A stretch of DNA of 64,000 nt, taken from contig NZ_WEZG01000001.1 in assembly GCF_009176975.1 (NCBI RefSeq), forward strand, positions 434,001-498,000. Direction: 5' to 3'. Shown one piece after another: positions 9,207-18,248 of the stretch. This stretch comes from Aureimonas psammosilenae (GTDB lineage Bacteria > Pseudomonadota > Alphaproteobacteria > Rhizobiales > Rhizobiaceae). Within the stretch, counting starts at the first letter, position 1, and each line of letters opens with the position of its first letter. The position numbers were made by a program, and so were the translations under genes. Under the pieces are notes generated by a model that was not told the DNA's origin, made no database searches, and saw only the letters and a list, made by a program, of their open reading frames with translations.

Positions 9207-10277
9207 CTACAGCTCGATCTGCATCTTCACTTCGCCCTTGGGCGCGCTTGCGGCCAGTTCGAAGGCGCGCACGCTGTCTTCGAACGGGAAGACCTTGGTG
9301 ATGAGGGACGACACGTCGATCGCGCCCGACGCCAGCATGGCCACGCAACGCGGGAAGACATGGGCATAGCGGAAAACGTGCTCCACCCGCGCTTCCTTCA
9401 CCATCGCCGCCGTCACGTCGTAGGTTGGCGCGCTGAGCGGCAGGCCGACGAAAACCACGACACCTCCGGGGGCAAGCGGCTGAAAGATGCCGGCGATGGC
9501 CCGCTCGGAGCCGGCGCATTCGTAGATCACGTCCGCGCCCCAGCCCTCGGTTTCGCGCTTCACGAAGGTGGCGAGATCGTCGCGCGAAACGTTGACGGTC
9601 GAGACGGGGCCGAGCTTGGCGGCGATCTCCAGCTTGGTGTCGTCGACATCGCTGACGATGACGCGCGCCGCGCCGGCCGCCAGCGCCGAGAGAACCGTGA
9701 CGAGCCCAATCGGACCCGCCCCGATCACCACCGCCACATGGCCGGGCGCACCGCGCGCCTTGGTCGCGGCGTGAACGCCGACGGCCAGCGGCTCGACCAT
9801 CGCGCCGGCGGCGAAGGACACCGTGTCCGGCAGCTTGAAGGTGAAGGCCTCCGGGTGAACCACGCTGGAGCGGAGCACGCCGTGGATCGGCGGCGTCGCC
9901 CAGAAGCGCACGGCCGGGTCGAGGTTGTAGAGGCCGAGGCGCGTCGCGCGGCTGGTGGGATCGGGGATGCCCGGCTCCATGCAGACGCGGTCGCCGACCT
10001 TCAAGCTTTCCACCTCCGCGCCGATCTCCGTCACGGTGCCGGACGCCTCGTGGCCGAGGATCATCGGTTCCTTGACCACGAAGGGGCCGATCGCGCCATG
10101 CGTGTAGTAATGGACGTCCGAGCCGCAGATGCCGACCGTGTGGATGGCGATCCGCACGTCGCGCGGGCCGATCGTTTCTTCCAGCGGGAACTCGCGCAAG
10201 GACAGGCGGTCCTTGGCTTCCAGAACGAGCGCGCGACGCTCTTGCCCTCCGGTCGCCGATTTCGATAATGCCGACAT
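9207..10277 (-). CDS. Zinc-dependent NAD-alcohol dehydrogenase, xylitol/D-xylulose reductase type
   Basis: A 356-residue medium-chain dehydrogenase of the sorbitol/xylitol dehydrogenase family. Catalytic zinc ligands are C51 ([11 protein letters not shown]), H76-E77 (ILGHEASG) and the Glu of [10 protein letters not shown]. The cofactor site has GAGPIG, followed by an acidic SDVDDTK that favours NAD. The structural-zinc lobe normally has four Cys; here it reads [21 protein letters not shown] with none, a pattern I know from bacterial xylitol dehydrogenases. The likely reaction is oxidation of xylitol (or a similar polyol) to D-xylulose. No kinase or transporter for polyols is adjacent, so it appears to be a single-gene unit. 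Sorbitol or another sugar alcohol remains possible. Confidence 0.83.
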   Translation of the reverse strand: MSALSKSATGGQERRALVLEAKDRLSLREFPLEETIGPRDVRIAIHTVGICGSDVHYYTHGAIGPFVVKEPMILGHEASGTVTEIGAEVESLKVGDRVCMEPGIPDPTSRATRLGLYNLDPAVRFWATPPIHGVLRSSVVHPEAFTFKLPDTVSFAAGAMVEPLAVGVHAATKARGAPGHVAVVIGAGPIGLVTVLSALAAGAARVIVSDVDDTKLEIAAKLGPVSTVNVSRDDLATFVKRETEGWGADVIYECAGSERAIAGIFQPLAPGGVVVFVGLPLSAPTYDVTAAMVKEARVEHVFRYAHVFPRCVAMLASGAIDVSSLITKVFPFEDSVRAFELAASAPKGEVKMQIEL

Positions 10278-10317
10278 GGCCTTTTCTCCCTTCGATGCGA
10301 ATGCGGACCGCTCGCGG

Positions 10318-11445
10318 TCAGTCCTTGACGAGAATGGTTCCCGCCACCTCGATGCCGAAACCCGTCAGGCCGACATAGGATCGCTCCTGCGTCGCCATGA
10401 CGGCGATGGAGCGCACTTTGAGGTCGCGCAGGATCTGCGCGCCCATGCCGATTTCCCGCCAGCGCTGCTGGCGCGCCTTGGCGCTGGCATGGCGCTCGCC
10501 GTCGGTCGGCGCGATGTCCGCAGCGGTCGGCACTTCGGTTTCGAAATCGTCCACCTTCGGCTGGCGCAGAAGCATGAGGACGCCCCGGTCGCAGGTCTTC
10601 AAGGAATCCACGGCGTGCTCGACCCAGCTCTTGTCGCCGTGTCGATGGCCGAAGAGATCGGTCACCGGCTGTTCGCGGTGAATGCGCGTCGGCACCTTTT
10701 CCGCGCCCGCCACGTCGCCGAACACGGCCACGACATGCTGCATCGGGTCGAAGGGCGTCTCATAAACGCGCACCCGCGCCTTCATGCCGCCCACGAGCAT
10801 GGCTTCCTCGCGCACGCAGGTCACGAAGCTTTCGCGCCGGATGCGCCAGGAAATGAGGTCCTCGATGGACACGATCTTCAGCCCGTGCTCGCGCGCGAAG
10901 GGCACGAGTTCGGTGAGGCGCTTCACCGTGCCGTCGTCGTTCACCACTTCGGCAAGGATGCCGACGGGCTGGAGACCGGCCAGAAGGGCGAGATCGGTGC
11001 CCGCTTCCGTGTGGCCGGAACGGGTGAGGACGCCGCCCTCGCGCGAGATCAGCGGAAACATATGGCCGGGGCGCAGGAAGTCGGTGGCGATCGCGTTGTC
11101 GTTGGCGAGCGCGCGGGCCGTGTTCGCACGCTCTTCGGCCGCGATGCCCGTGGTCATGCCGACCTTGTAGTCCACCGAGATGGTGAAGGCGGTGCGCATC
11201 GGGTCGAGATTGTTGGCGACCATCGGCGGCAGGTTGAGCTTGGCCGCCCGCTCGCCCGTCATCGGCACGCACAGGATGCCGCTCGTATGGCGGATCATGA
11301 AGGCCATGGTTTCGGGGGTCGCCTTGGAGGCGGCCATGATGAGGTCGCCTTCGTTCTCGCGGTCGGTGTCGTCCACCACGACCACGAGTTCCCCGCGCGC
11401 GATGGCGGCTACCGCGTCGTCGATCGTATCGAGCTCGAATTCCAT
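10318..11445 (-). CDS. ribB: 3,4-dihydroxy-2-butanone-4-phosphate synthase with a degenerate GTP-cyclohydrolase-II-like domain
   Basis: A 375-residue RibBA-like protein. Residues 1-205 are a complete RibB domain with [15 protein letters not shown] (acidic metal loop) and [20 protein letters not shown] (substrate loop). It converts ribulose 5-phosphate to the four-carbon precursor of riboflavin. Residues 210-375 follow the GCH-II fold, but the zinc site is gone: where active enzymes have a Cys-rich HSECLTGD...RCDCG stretch, this protein reads [20 protein letters not shown] with no Cys. So only the RibB activity is expected, and a separate RibA should exist elsewhere in the genome. The upstream gap contains the palindromic repeat element at 11516-11701. 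Confidence 0.92.
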   Translation of the reverse strand: MEFELDTIDDAVAAIARGELVVVVDDTDRENEGDLIMAASKATPETMAFMIRHTSGILCVPMTGERAAKLNLPPMVANNLDPMRTAFTISVDYKVGMTTGIAAEERANTARALANDNAIATDFLRPGHMFPLISREGGVLTRSGHTEAGTDLALLAGLQPVGILAEVVNDDGTVKRLTELVPFAREHGLKIVSIEDLISWRIRRESFVTCVREEAMLVGGMKARVRVYETPFDPMQHVVAVFGDVAGAEKVPTRIHREQPVTDLFGHRHGDKSWVEHAVDSLKTCDRGVLMLLRQPKVDDFETEVPTAADIAPTDGERHASAKARQQRWREIGMGAQILRDLKVRSIAVMATQERSYVGLTGFGIEVAGTILVKD

Positions 11446-11515
11446 GGGAATGGGGTCCGTTCACGCCTCACTTACAGCGGCTTAACGAGACCCCGCGCCC
11501 GGATCAACTGCATGA

Positions 11516-11701
11516 GAGGCTGCCTGAAAAGTCTCCGGGTCGGCTCGGCGGTTCTTTTCGCCGTCCGGCCCGGGGCGAGCCACTTGTCTCGCCCGTCCTT
11601 CGGACCCTCGCCGATGCCGCCGGCATCGACTGCGTTCGGCGCCTCGCGGAACGACGAAAATCCCTCGCCGATCCTCAACCGGAGACTTCCCAGGCAGCCT
11701 C
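11516..11701. repeat. Intergenic repeat element with long terminal inverted arms, copy 1
   Basis: A 186-bp element between queF (ends 11719) and ribB (starts 11445). Its ends pair as GAGGCTGCCTG-AAAAGTCTCCGG against the reverse complement of the right end, with 21 of 23 positions matching. The core holds CTCGCCGATGCCGCCGGCAT (itself a hairpin, GATGCC/GGCATC), then CGACTGCGTTCGGCGCCTC and AAATCCCTCGCCG. The same core recurs at 24232-24395 between different arms. Both copies lie just after the stop of a minus-strand gene, consistent with a terminator or an mRNA-end element spread by a REP-like process. Confidence 0.7.
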
Positions 11702-11718
11702 CGGTCGGAAACGGATCG

Positions 11719-12174
11719 TCAGCCGCGTCCGCGATAGGGCGGGACGCCCTGGTCGGGCAGGAAGGTGCCTTCGGGCGGCGCGCCGGTCTGCCAGAACACG
11801 TCGATCGGAATGCCGCCGCGCGGATACCAGTAGCCGCCGATGCGCAGCCAGATCGGGTTCGTGGCTTCCACGATGCGCTGGCCGACTTTCACTGTGCAGG
11901 TCTCGTGGAAGGAGCCGTGGTTGCGGAAGCTCGTGAGGAAGAGCTTCAGGGACTTCGATTCCACGAGGCGCTCGCTCGGCGCGTAGTCGATCACGAGATG
12001 GGCGAAGTCGGGCTGGCCCGTGACGGGGCAGAGCGAGGTGAATTCGGGCGCCACGAAGCGCACGATCACCGGCGGTCCGTTCGGGCGCTCGTAGGGAACG
12101 GTTTCCAGAACGGCCTCGTCGGGGGACCGGGGCAGGGACACCTCCCGCCCGAGTTGCTGCAGCGCGTCGCTCAA
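11719..12174 (-). CDS. queF: NADPH-dependent 7-cyano-7-deazaguanine reductase QueF
   Basis: A 151-residue short-form (unimodular) QueF. It reduces preQ0 to preQ1 in queuosine tRNA modification. The catalytic Cys49 and Asp56 lie in [16 protein letters not shown], and the QueF signature appears as [20 protein letters not shown]. The length agrees with the Bacillus-type enzyme and the C-terminus ([16 protein letters not shown]) is complete. It lies 19 nt after the TerC-like gene on the same strand and is followed by the repeat element, which probably ends the transcript. Confidence 0.95.
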   Translation of the reverse strand: MSDALQQLGREVSLPRSPDEAVLETVPYERPNGPPVIVRFVAPEFTSLCPVTGQPDFAHLVIDYAPSERLVESKSLKLFLTSFRNHGSFHETCTVKVGQRIVEATNPIWLRIGGYWYPRGGIPIDVFWQTGAPPEGTFLPDQGVPPYRGRG

Positions 12175-12193
12175 TGCACTTCTTCCTGTTATT

Positions 12194-12886
12194 TCAATTC
12201 GTTCCGAAGGCCGGCAGAACCGGCACGACCTCGGCGACCTCGTTGTAGCCGCTCCAGATCATCTCGCAAGCCACGAACAGAATCACCAGAAGGCCGCCCC
12301 AGGCGATGAAGCGCCAGCGCTGGAGAAGCCGGGCGATGAGATTGGCGGCAGCCCCCATCAAGGCGACGGACAGAAGAAGGCCCGCGACCAGCACTTCCGG
12401 GTGCTCGCGCGCCGCGCCCGCCACCGCCAGGACGTTGTCGAGCGACATGGAGATGTCGGCGACGACGATCTGGAAAAGCGCCGCGCGAAAGCTCTTTGGC
12501 TTGGCTTTCGCGGCTTCGGCCGCCGTTTTTTCCGCCGCGCTGCCGCTTTCGCGAAATTCGCGGAACATTCGGTAGGCGACGTAGAGAAGAAGGAGGCCGC
12601 CTGCGAGCGTCAGCCCGACGATGTCGAGAAGCTCGACCGCGACGAGGGCCAGCGAGATGCGGATGACGACGGCCGCCACGATGCCCCACAGGATCACCCG
12701 CCCGCGCCGCGCTTCGGCGACGCCCGCCGCCGCCATGCCTACGACCACGGCGTTGTCGCCCGCCAGCGCCACGTCGATCAGAAAAACCTGCGCCAGCGCC
12801 GCCCCTTCCGTGACCCAGAAGCTTTCGTTCACCGGCACACCTCCTTCACCGCCGAAGGCTCCGGCGAATGCGTCCTCCTTCTTCAT
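12194..12886 (-). CDS. TerC/YjbE-family integral membrane protein, probable metal exporter
   Basis: A 230-residue membrane protein with about seven hydrophobic segments. It has the internal duplication typical of TerC/YkoY/YjbE proteins: [19 protein letters not shown] near residue 35 and [20 protein letters not shown] near 145, each with the Asp-Asn pair thought to coordinate metal. A charged Ala/Lys/Glu loop separates the halves. Members of this superfamily are linked to Mn2+ or other divalent cation export. The start is the first ATG; a GTG about 17 codons downstream is an alternative. The divergent upstream region carries two tandem palindromes (12931-12980). I saw no yybP-ykoY manganese riboswitch in the short leader. 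Confidence 0.85.
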   Translation of the reverse strand: MKKEDAFAGAFGGEGGVPVNESFWVTEGAALAQVFLIDVALAGDNAVVVGMAAAGVAEARRGRVILWGIVAAVVIRISLALVAVELLDIVGLTLAGGLLLLYVAYRMFREFRESGSAAEKTAAEAAKAKPKSFRAALFQIVVADISMSLDNVLAVAGAAREHPEVLVAGLLLSVALMGAAANLIARLLQRWRFIAWGGLLVILFVACEMIWSGYNEVAEVVPVLPAFGTN

Positions 12887-12930
12887 AGCGCGCCGGGCCG
12901 GCTTCGCTAGAAAGCTGCCGACACGCTAGT

Positions 12931-12980
12931 TTGGAACCTTTCCAAAGAGAATGATGTTTGCTAGTTTGGAAACGTTCCAA
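12931..12980. promoter_or_regulatory. Two tandem TTGGAA-N3-TTCCAA operators in a divergent promoter
   Basis: Two palindromes, TTGGAA-CCT-TTCCAA (12931-12945) and TTGGAA-ACG-TTCCAA (12966-12980), 35 bp apart centre to centre. Each is preceded by the same GCTAGT, so the direct repeat is about 21 bp long. They lie between the divergent TerC-like gene (start 12886) and the small 4-Cys protein gene (start 13056), and could control both. A third site with the same arms occurs inside the integrated element at 44093-44107. The regulator is not identifiable from this window. Confidence 0.6.
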
Positions 12981-13055
12981 GATGGCGGATGTCCGAGAAG
13001 GACTTCCATTCGGTTGAAGGGCGCTCAAGCGCCCGTTCGGAGAGAAGGAAATTCC

Positions 13056-13262
13056 ATGTCGATCCACAGCGAAGCCGCCTGCAACAAGTGCAATTTCTTC
13101 GACAACCACGCGACGAACGAGCAGCATGCCGACGCGGAAGCCGGCCTTTGCCGCTTCAACCCGCCGGTCTCGCAGCCCCAACCGGACGCGCACGGCCTTT
13201 GGCCGGTGGTCGCCAAATCCGACTGGTGCGGTCATTTCGAGACCTCCGCCACCGTCAACTGA
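13056..13262 (+). CDS. Small four-cysteine protein, probably metal-binding
   Basis: A 68-residue protein starting at ATG 13056, just after the ribosome site AGAGAAGGAA. Cysteines occur as CNKCNFF near the N-terminus, GLCRFNPPV in the middle and WPVVAKSDWCGHFE near the end. The pattern C-x2-C...C...WCGxF suggests a rubredoxin- or zinc-ribbon-like metal site. I recognise it only as a conserved hypothetical. The open frame continues upstream, but the longer version lacks a ribosome site and would cover the operators. Confidence 0.75.
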   Translation: MSIHSEAACNKCNFFDNHATNEQHADAEAGLCRFNPPVSQPQPDAHGLWPVVAKSDWCGHFETSATVN

Positions 13263-13291
13263 CGCGTCCGCATCGTTCCATTCATCGACCG

Positions 13292-13319
13292 GGCCGGGAA
13301 TGCGAAAGCGTTTCCGGCC
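13292..13319 (+). terminator. GNRA-loop hairpin after the four-cysteine protein gene
   Basis: GGCCGGGAATGC pairs with GCGTTTCCGGCC (two G-T wobbles) around a GAAA tetraloop, giving a 12-bp stem. It is followed by the T-rich TTTGCTTTGCT. It lies 30 nt after the stop at 13262 and before fdhD, and fits an intrinsic terminator. Confidence 0.65.
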
Positions 13320-13460
13320 TTTGCTTTGCTACCCGGTCCATCGACGGAATGCTGGCGCATGTCCCGGCCGGGACCACATAGGGGGTTCCTGCCCGTCGGA
13401 TCGGAGACACAACCCCATGACGCCCCGCGCTCCGCATCATCGGTCGAACGGACGGGCGCG

Positions 13461-14267
13461 TTGAGCCCGTCGCGGCCTGTTCTCCTTTACCGCGGCGGCT
13501 CGTTTTCGGCTGGCACCCGCAGCGTTCCCGACGAGGTGGCGGTGGCGATCTCGGTGGACGGCTCCACCCATGCCGTGATGATGGCGACGCCGCGCGATCT
13601 GGAGGACCTCGGGATCGGCCTTGCCCTCAACGAGCGCATCGTCGCATCACTGGCAGAGATCGAGCATCTGGAAGTCGTGGAAACGGAAGTCGGTCTCGAC
13701 TGCCAGATCCGTCTCGTGCCGGAGCGCGGCCGTTCCTATGTCGCGCGCCGCCGCCAGATGACGGGCCCGGTCGGCTGCGGCCTTTGCGGCGTCGAATCCC
13801 TAGAACTCGCCGTGCCGCCTTTGCCCTGCGTGTCGGCAGGAACCCGCTTCGAGCCCTCGCAGATCGTGGAAGCCATGGGAAGGATGGCGGAAGGGCAGGT
13901 TCTCGGCCGGCAGACCCGTGCCGTCCATGCCGCCGCCTTCGTCGCGCCGGGGGCTGGGGATTTGAGCGTGCGCGAGGATGTCGGGCGCCACAATGCGCTC
14001 GACAAGGTGGCCGGCGACATCGCCCGGCGCGGGCTCGATCCGGCGACGGGCATGATCGCGATCACCAGCCGCGTTTCGGTGGAACTCATTCAGAAATGCG
14101 CCACGATGGGCGTGCCCCTTCTCGCCGCCGTGTCGGTGCCGACCGAACTCGCGATTCAGACGGCCACAAGCGTCGGTCTCACCCTCGCGGCGGTCGCGCG
14201 GGGCGAGGATTTCGAAGTGTTCACGCATCCCGAGCGCGTCATCGGAGCGTCGGAAGGCGACGGTTGA
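13461..14267 (+). CDS. fdhD: Formate dehydrogenase accessory sulfurtransferase FdhD
   Basis: A protein of about 268 residues that passes sulfur from a cysteine desulfurase to the molybdenum cofactor of formate dehydrogenases. The conserved Cys pair is in TGPVGCGLCGVESL (C-x2-C). Other hallmarks are VMMATPRDLEDLGIGLALNE, TRAVHAAAFV, REDVGRHNALDKVAG and ITSRVSVELIQKCATMGVPLLAAVSVPTELA. The start is uncertain. An ATG at 13326 adds an unconvincing 45-residue tail. The TTG at 13461 gives the usual length and overlaps the stop of a 15-codon leader (ATG 13418, preceded by GGAG), which suggests translational coupling. No formate dehydrogenase genes are in the window. Confidence 0.88.
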   Translation: MSPSRPVLLYRGGSFSAGTRSVPDEVAVAISVDGSTHAVMMATPRDLEDLGIGLALNERIVASLAEIEHLEVVETEVGLDCQIRLVPERGRSYVARRRQMTGPVGCGLCGVESLELAVPPLPCVSAGTRFEPSQIVEAMGRMAEGQVLGRQTRAVHAAAFVAPGAGDLSVREDVGRHNALDKVAGDIARRGLDPATGMIAITSRVSVELIQKCATMGVPLLAAVSVPTELAIQTATSVGLTLAAVARGEDFEVFTHPERVIGASEGDG

Positions 14268-14415
14268 TCCGCGAAATCCCTCGTGGGTCGTGGAAAGATG
14301 CGCATCAATTCAGCATCAATCAAAGATTCACCAATTTTATGCATTCTTGTCACAATGTAGGATTGAGTAGATCGACGCGCTTCGTGTCGGCGGGCGAAAG
14401 AGGAGAGGCAAGGTC

Positions 14416-15366
14416 ATGTCTATCGGAGGGTCGAGGCCCCTGTCTTTGCTCGAACAGGCGAACGGGTCCGGCAATCTCGATCTGGTGGCCTTGGCCGCCA
14501 TGCACATGCCCTGCGGGCTCGCCGTCTTCGACGTGGACGACCGCCTGGTTTTCTCCAACCGTCGCTTCCTCGCCGATCTCGGCTTGCCGGAAAGCGTGCC
14601 GGTCGGCATCGCCTTTCCCGAACTGCTGGCGATCGGCGTTTCGCTCGGGCGCCTGACGAGGGCCGAGGCGGCCTCCATCGCGGAGCACCACCGGACCAGC
14701 GTCTCGACGGGGCCCAAGACCGAGGATGCCGAGGCCGCCGGCCGGCACCTGCGCTTTTCGCGAGTTTCGCTGCCCGGCCGCGGTTGGCTGTCCACCACGG
14801 AAGACGTGACCGAGCGGCACGAGGCCGAACGCCAGATCCGCCACATGAGCGAACACGACGCGCTCACCGGCCTCGGCAATCGGTCGATGCTGCGCCGGCG
14901 CTTCGAGGACGGTATGCGACGCCGCAACGTGGAGGCCGTGCTTTACGTCGATCTCGACGGCTTCAAAGGCGCCAACGATCTTTACGGCAACCGGATCGGC
15001 GACGAGTTGCTTCGGGCGGCGGGCGCACGCATGGCCGATTGCCTGCGCGACACGGATTTCCTGGCGCGTTTCGGCGGCGACGAGTTCGTGGTGCTGCTCG
15101 CCCGCACCGGCCGGCACGACGGCCCGGAAAGCGTCGCGCTTCGGCTCCTGCGCGCTCTCGGCAAGACCTTCGCCATCGGCGACCACGACATCGATATCGG
15201 CGCGTCCATCGGCTCGGCGCGCTGCGACGAGACCGGGCTCGATCTCGACGAAGCCATGCGCCGCGCCGATGCGGCACTTTATCAGGCCAAAGCCTATGGC
15301 CGGGGCCGCCATATCGGCTTCGATCGCGGCAGCGCGCAGATGATGCGTTTTCGCGCCGCCCGCTGA
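14416..15366 (+). CDS. PAS-GGDEF diguanylate cyclase
   Basis: A 316-residue cytoplasmic protein. Residues 22-135 resemble a PAS fold (GLAVFDVDDRLVFSNRRF and a C-terminal STTEDVTERHEAERQI). A GGDEF domain occupies about 145-310. The active loop is intact (FGGDEF, residues 219-224), and an RxxD inhibitory site (RDTD, 211-214) sits five residues before it, so the enzyme should be active and product-inhibited. It makes cyclic di-GMP from GTP. No transmembrane helix is seen, so the signal is presumably internal. The gene stands alone after fdhD and converges on the osmolyte cluster. Confidence 0.92.
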   Translation: MSIGGSRPLSLLEQANGSGNLDLVALAAMHMPCGLAVFDVDDRLVFSNRRFLADLGLPESVPVGIAFPELLAIGVSLGRLTRAEAASIAEHHRTSVSTGPKTEDAEAAGRHLRFSRVSLPGRGWLSTTEDVTERHEAERQIRHMSEHDALTGLGNRSMLRRRFEDGMRRRNVEAVLYVDLDGFKGANDLYGNRIGDELLRAAGARMADCLRDTDFLARFGGDEFVVLLARTGRHDGPESVALRLLRALGKTFAIGDHDIDIGASIGSARCDETGLDLDEAMRRADAALYQAKAYGRGRHIGFDRGSAQMMRFRAAR

Positions 15367-15370
15367 TTCT

Positions 15371-16525
15371 TCAGTCGGTCGGTTCGGCCTCTTCCGTCAG
15401 TTCCTGCGTGGCTTCCGCCAGGGGCTGGCGCGTGAAGCCCTCGATGCCGGCATGCACTTCGAGATCGCGCTCGATCTCCACCGGCGAGGTCGCGTAGGCC
15501 GTGACGAGCTCGGCGAGCGAGCGCAGCGCATGGACGTGGATGCGCTCCCAGCCGTGGCTGGCATCGACGCCGAAGGTGATGAGCGCGGTCCGCACATCGT
15601 GGCCTGCCGCGATCGCCGAGGCCGAGTCCGAACGGTAATAACGGAAGACGTCCTTCTGGTAGCGGATCTCCTCGTCCCGGCAGAGACGCGCGAGCTTTTT
15701 CGTCAGGTGGTAGTCGAAGGGGCCGGTCTGGTCGGCCATGGCGAGCGTCACGCCGAACTCCGACGAGTTCTGGCCGGGGGCCGACGTGCCGTTGTCGATG
15801 GCGACCATGGAGGCCACGTCCGGCGTCAGGATCGAAGCCGCGCCGACGCCGACTTCTTCCGCGATGGAAAAGAGCCAATGGATGTCGACCGGCGTCACGG
15901 CCCGGTTGCGCTCCAGCGACTCGATGGCGGCCAACATGCAGGCGACGCCCGCCTTGTCGTCGAGATGGCGCGAATTGATGAAGCCGTTGTCGAGAAATTC
16001 GGGCTGCGGGTCCACCGCCACCGTGTCGCCGATCTCGATGCCGAGCCGTTCCACTTCCCTTCCCGTGCGGGCGAGGGCGTCGATCCGAAGCTCCACATAG
16101 GGCCAGCCGACGGGCAGGCTGTCGACCTCCTCGTTGTAGGTATGGCCGGACGCCTTCAGGGGCAGGATCGTGCCGCGATAGGTGCCGGCCTCGGAAAAGA
16201 TCGTGACGCGCGCGCCTTCGGCAAAGCGCGCCGACCAGGTGCCGATGGGCACGAGTTCGAGGCGGCCGTTCTCCTTGATCGCTTTCACCTGCGCGCCGAG
16301 CGTGTCGACATGAGCGACGATGGCGCGGGCCGAGGCGCGGCGCGAGCCCTGGCGCACCGCCTGGATCGCGCCCCGGCGCGTCAGCTCCACAGGCAGGCCG
16401 AGCCGTTCCAGCTCCCCGGTGACGTGGCGCACGATCGTGTCGGTGTAGCCGGTCGGGCTCGGGATCGCGAGCAGCGCCTTCAACTGGTTCGTCAGGTAGT
16501 GGATGTCGATATCAAGCCTTGGCAA
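15371..16525 (-). CDS. M42-family peptidase of the NAGGN osmolyte cluster
   Basis: About 384 residues. This M42 (glutamyl aminopeptidase-like) hydrolase is found with N-acetylglutaminylglutamine amide synthesis genes. Metal and catalytic motifs: IVAHVDTLGAQVKAI (residues about 65-80), INSRHLDDKAGVACML (about 175-190), FSIAEEVGVGAASIL (catalytic Glu pair, about 215) and VDASHGWERIHVHAL near the C-terminus. I place the start at a TTG (16525), giving LPRLDIDIHYL, which matches where this family begins and overlaps the 3' end of the synthetase gene by 14 nt; the next ATG upstream is deep inside that gene. Its role is presumably turnover or maturation of the dipeptide. Confidence 0.88.
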   Translation of the reverse strand: MPRLDIDIHYLTNQLKALLAIPSPTGYTDTIVRHVTGELERLGLPVELTRRGAIQAVRQGSRRASARAIVAHVDTLGAQVKAIKENGRLELVPIGTWSARFAEGARVTIFSEAGTYRGTILPLKASGHTYNEEVDSLPVGWPYVELRIDALARTGREVERLGIEIGDTVAVDPQPEFLDNGFINSRHLDDKAGVACMLAAIESLERNRAVTPVDIHWLFSIAEEVGVGAASILTPDVASMVAIDNGTSAPGQNSSEFGVTLAMADQTGPFDYHLTKKLARLCRDEEIRYQKDVFRYYRSDSASAIAAGHDVRTALITFGVDASHGWERIHVHALRSLAELVTAYATSPVEIERDLEVHAGIEGFTRQPLAEATQELTEEAEPTD

Positions 16526-18248
16526 GCGGACGCCTCCGGCGGTTCGGGTCGCGCACCCGGCTGGCTTCCCTCGGCAGCGATAAGGGAAACAGAAGGTCCA
16601 CGAAGCGCTCGACGGTGGGCTGCGGCTCGTGATTGGCAAGGCCCGGCCGCTCGTTGGCTTCCACGAAGATGTAATCCGGTTGGCGCGGGTCCTTCACCAT
16701 GAAGTCCACGCCGCAAACGGGAATGTCGATGGCGCGCGCCGCCCGGCAGGCGGCCTCCACCAGGGTCGGATGCACCTCGCCGGTAACATCGTGGATCGTG
16801 CCGCCGGTATGGAGGTTCGCGGTCTTGCGCACCGTGACGCGCTCGCCTTCCGGCAACACATCCTCGAGCGCGAAGCCCGCCGCGCGAAGGCATCGCTCGG
16901 TTTCCCCATCGAGCGGGATGCGGCTTTCGCCGCCCGTCGCGCTGGCGCGCCGCCGCGACTGGTGCTCGATAAGGTCGCGCACCGTGCGTTTGCCGTCGCC
17001 GGTGACGGTCGGGGGCCTGCGGAGCGCGGCGGCGACGAGACGGAAGTCGATGACCACGAGGCGAAGGTCGTCGCCCTCGAAGCAGGCTTCCAAGAGAACG
17101 CGGTCCGATTGCTCGCGCGCCACCGCAATGGCGGTTTTCGCTTCCTCCACCGTGTCGATCCCGACGGCGACGCCGCGCCCCTGCTCGCCGCGCGCGGGCT
17201 TCACCACGATGCTTCGGTGCTTCTCGATGAAGGCGGCGAGCGCCGCGTCGTCGTCGCCCGCCACGATCTGCTCCGGCACGGTGACGCCGGCGCTTTCCAC
17301 GATGCGGCGCGTCACCGCCTTGTCGTCGCAGATGGAGACGGCGACGCCGGAGGTCAGTTCCGACAGGCTTTCGCGGCAATGGATGGAGCGCCCGCCATAG
17401 GTTAGGCGGAAGAAGCCGCCTTCGGCGTCCGTCACCTCGGCGTGGATGCCGCGCCGGCGCGCTTCGTCCACGATGATCCGGGCATAGGGGTTCAAGGCCT
17501 CAATGCCCTCGGCCGGACCGACGTAAAGGCGCTCGTTGATGGCGTTGCGGCGCTTCACCGCGAAGAAGGGCACGCGCCGGAAGCCGAGCTTCTCGTAAAG
17601 GCCGATGGCCCCGGCATTGTCGTGCATCACCGACAGGTCCATCCAGACCGCGCCGTTCCCGGCATGGATCGCGGCCAGCGCACGCACCAGGGCGGCCCCG
17701 ATGCCGGCATGGACGGCTTGCGCGTCCACGGCGAGGCACCAAAGCGAGGAGCCGCGTTCCGGGTCGCCGAAAGCTGCGGCGTGGTCGACGCCCGACACCG
17801 TGCCGATGATCGCGCCGGTGGTCTCGTCCTCTGCGACGAGTTGGGCGAGGGCAGGATCGCCGCGCTTCACCTGAAAGAAGCTCGGATCGATCTCCACCAT
17901 GCGATGGGCGCGGTAAAGCCGGTTCATCTCGGTGGCGTCGCGGTCGGTCTCGATGCGCCGGACGCGAAAGCCGGGGGAGGGCGCTTGCGTCGTCTCGAAG
18001 CCGGCAAGGTCGAGACGGAACGTGTGCGACGGATCGAGAAAGAGATCCTGCGGCGCGTGGGCGAGGACCACATGCGGGTCGCTGATATAGAAGGCGATGT
18101 CCCGCCGGTCCGCGCCTTCCTCGCGCAGCGCCGAGACGAGGTCTTCCGTCCGCGCAAAGGTCTGGCCGAAGATCAGCCGGCCCCAGCCGCAATCCACGAA
18201 GGAGTCTTGGGGGCCGCTCACGAACGGATTCCGTGAAGCTGGAGCCAT
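16512..18248 (-). CDS. ngg: N-acetylglutaminylglutamine synthetase (GNAT plus ATP-grasp)
   Basis: A 578-residue two-domain enzyme of the NAGGN pathway. An acetyltransferase domain occupies about residues 75-230 (SSLWCLAVDAQAVHAGIGAALVRAL, MHDNAGAIGLYEKLGFRRVP). An ATP-grasp ligase domain occupies about 290-560 (IVVKPARGEQGRGVAVGI, LLEACFEGDDLRLVVIDF, CGVDFMVKDP, FVEANERPGLANH). It makes the dipeptide N-acetyl-glutaminylglutamine, which the neighbouring amidotransferase converts to the amide, a compatible solute. The start at 18248 overlaps the amidotransferase gene by 31 nt, so translation is coupled. Confidence 0.93.
   Translation of the reverse strand: MAPASRNPFVSGPQDSFVDCGWGRLIFGQTFARTEDLVSALREEGADRRDIAFYISDPHVVLAHAPQDLFLDPSHTFRLDLAGFETTQAPSPGFRVRRIETDRDATEMNRLYRAHRMVEIDPSFFQVKRGDPALAQLVAEDETTGAIIGTVSGVDHAAAFGDPERGSSLWCLAVDAQAVHAGIGAALVRALAAIHAGNGAVWMDLSVMHDNAGAIGLYEKLGFRRVPFFAVKRRNAINERLYVGPAEGIEALNPYARIIVDEARRRGIHAEVTDAEGGFFRLTYGGRSIHCRESLSELTSGVAVSICDDKAVTRRIVESAGVTVPEQIVAGDDDAALAAFIEKHRSIVVKPARGEQGRGVAVGIDTVEEAKTAIAVAREQSDRVLLEACFEGDDLRLVVIDFRLVAAALRRPPTVTGDGKRTVRDLIEHQSRRRASATGGESRIPLDGETERCLRAAGFALEDVLPEGERVTVRKTANLHTGGTIHDVTGEVHPTLVEAACRAARAIDIPVCGVDFMVKDPRQPDYIFVEANERPGLANHEPQPTVERFVDLLFPLSLPREASRVRDPNRRRRPLAKA

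Noticed and set aside
12887-13055. yybP-ykoY manganese riboswitch before the TerC-like gene
   Set aside because: Looked for because TerC-family genes often have one; the leader is too short and shows palindromic operators instead.
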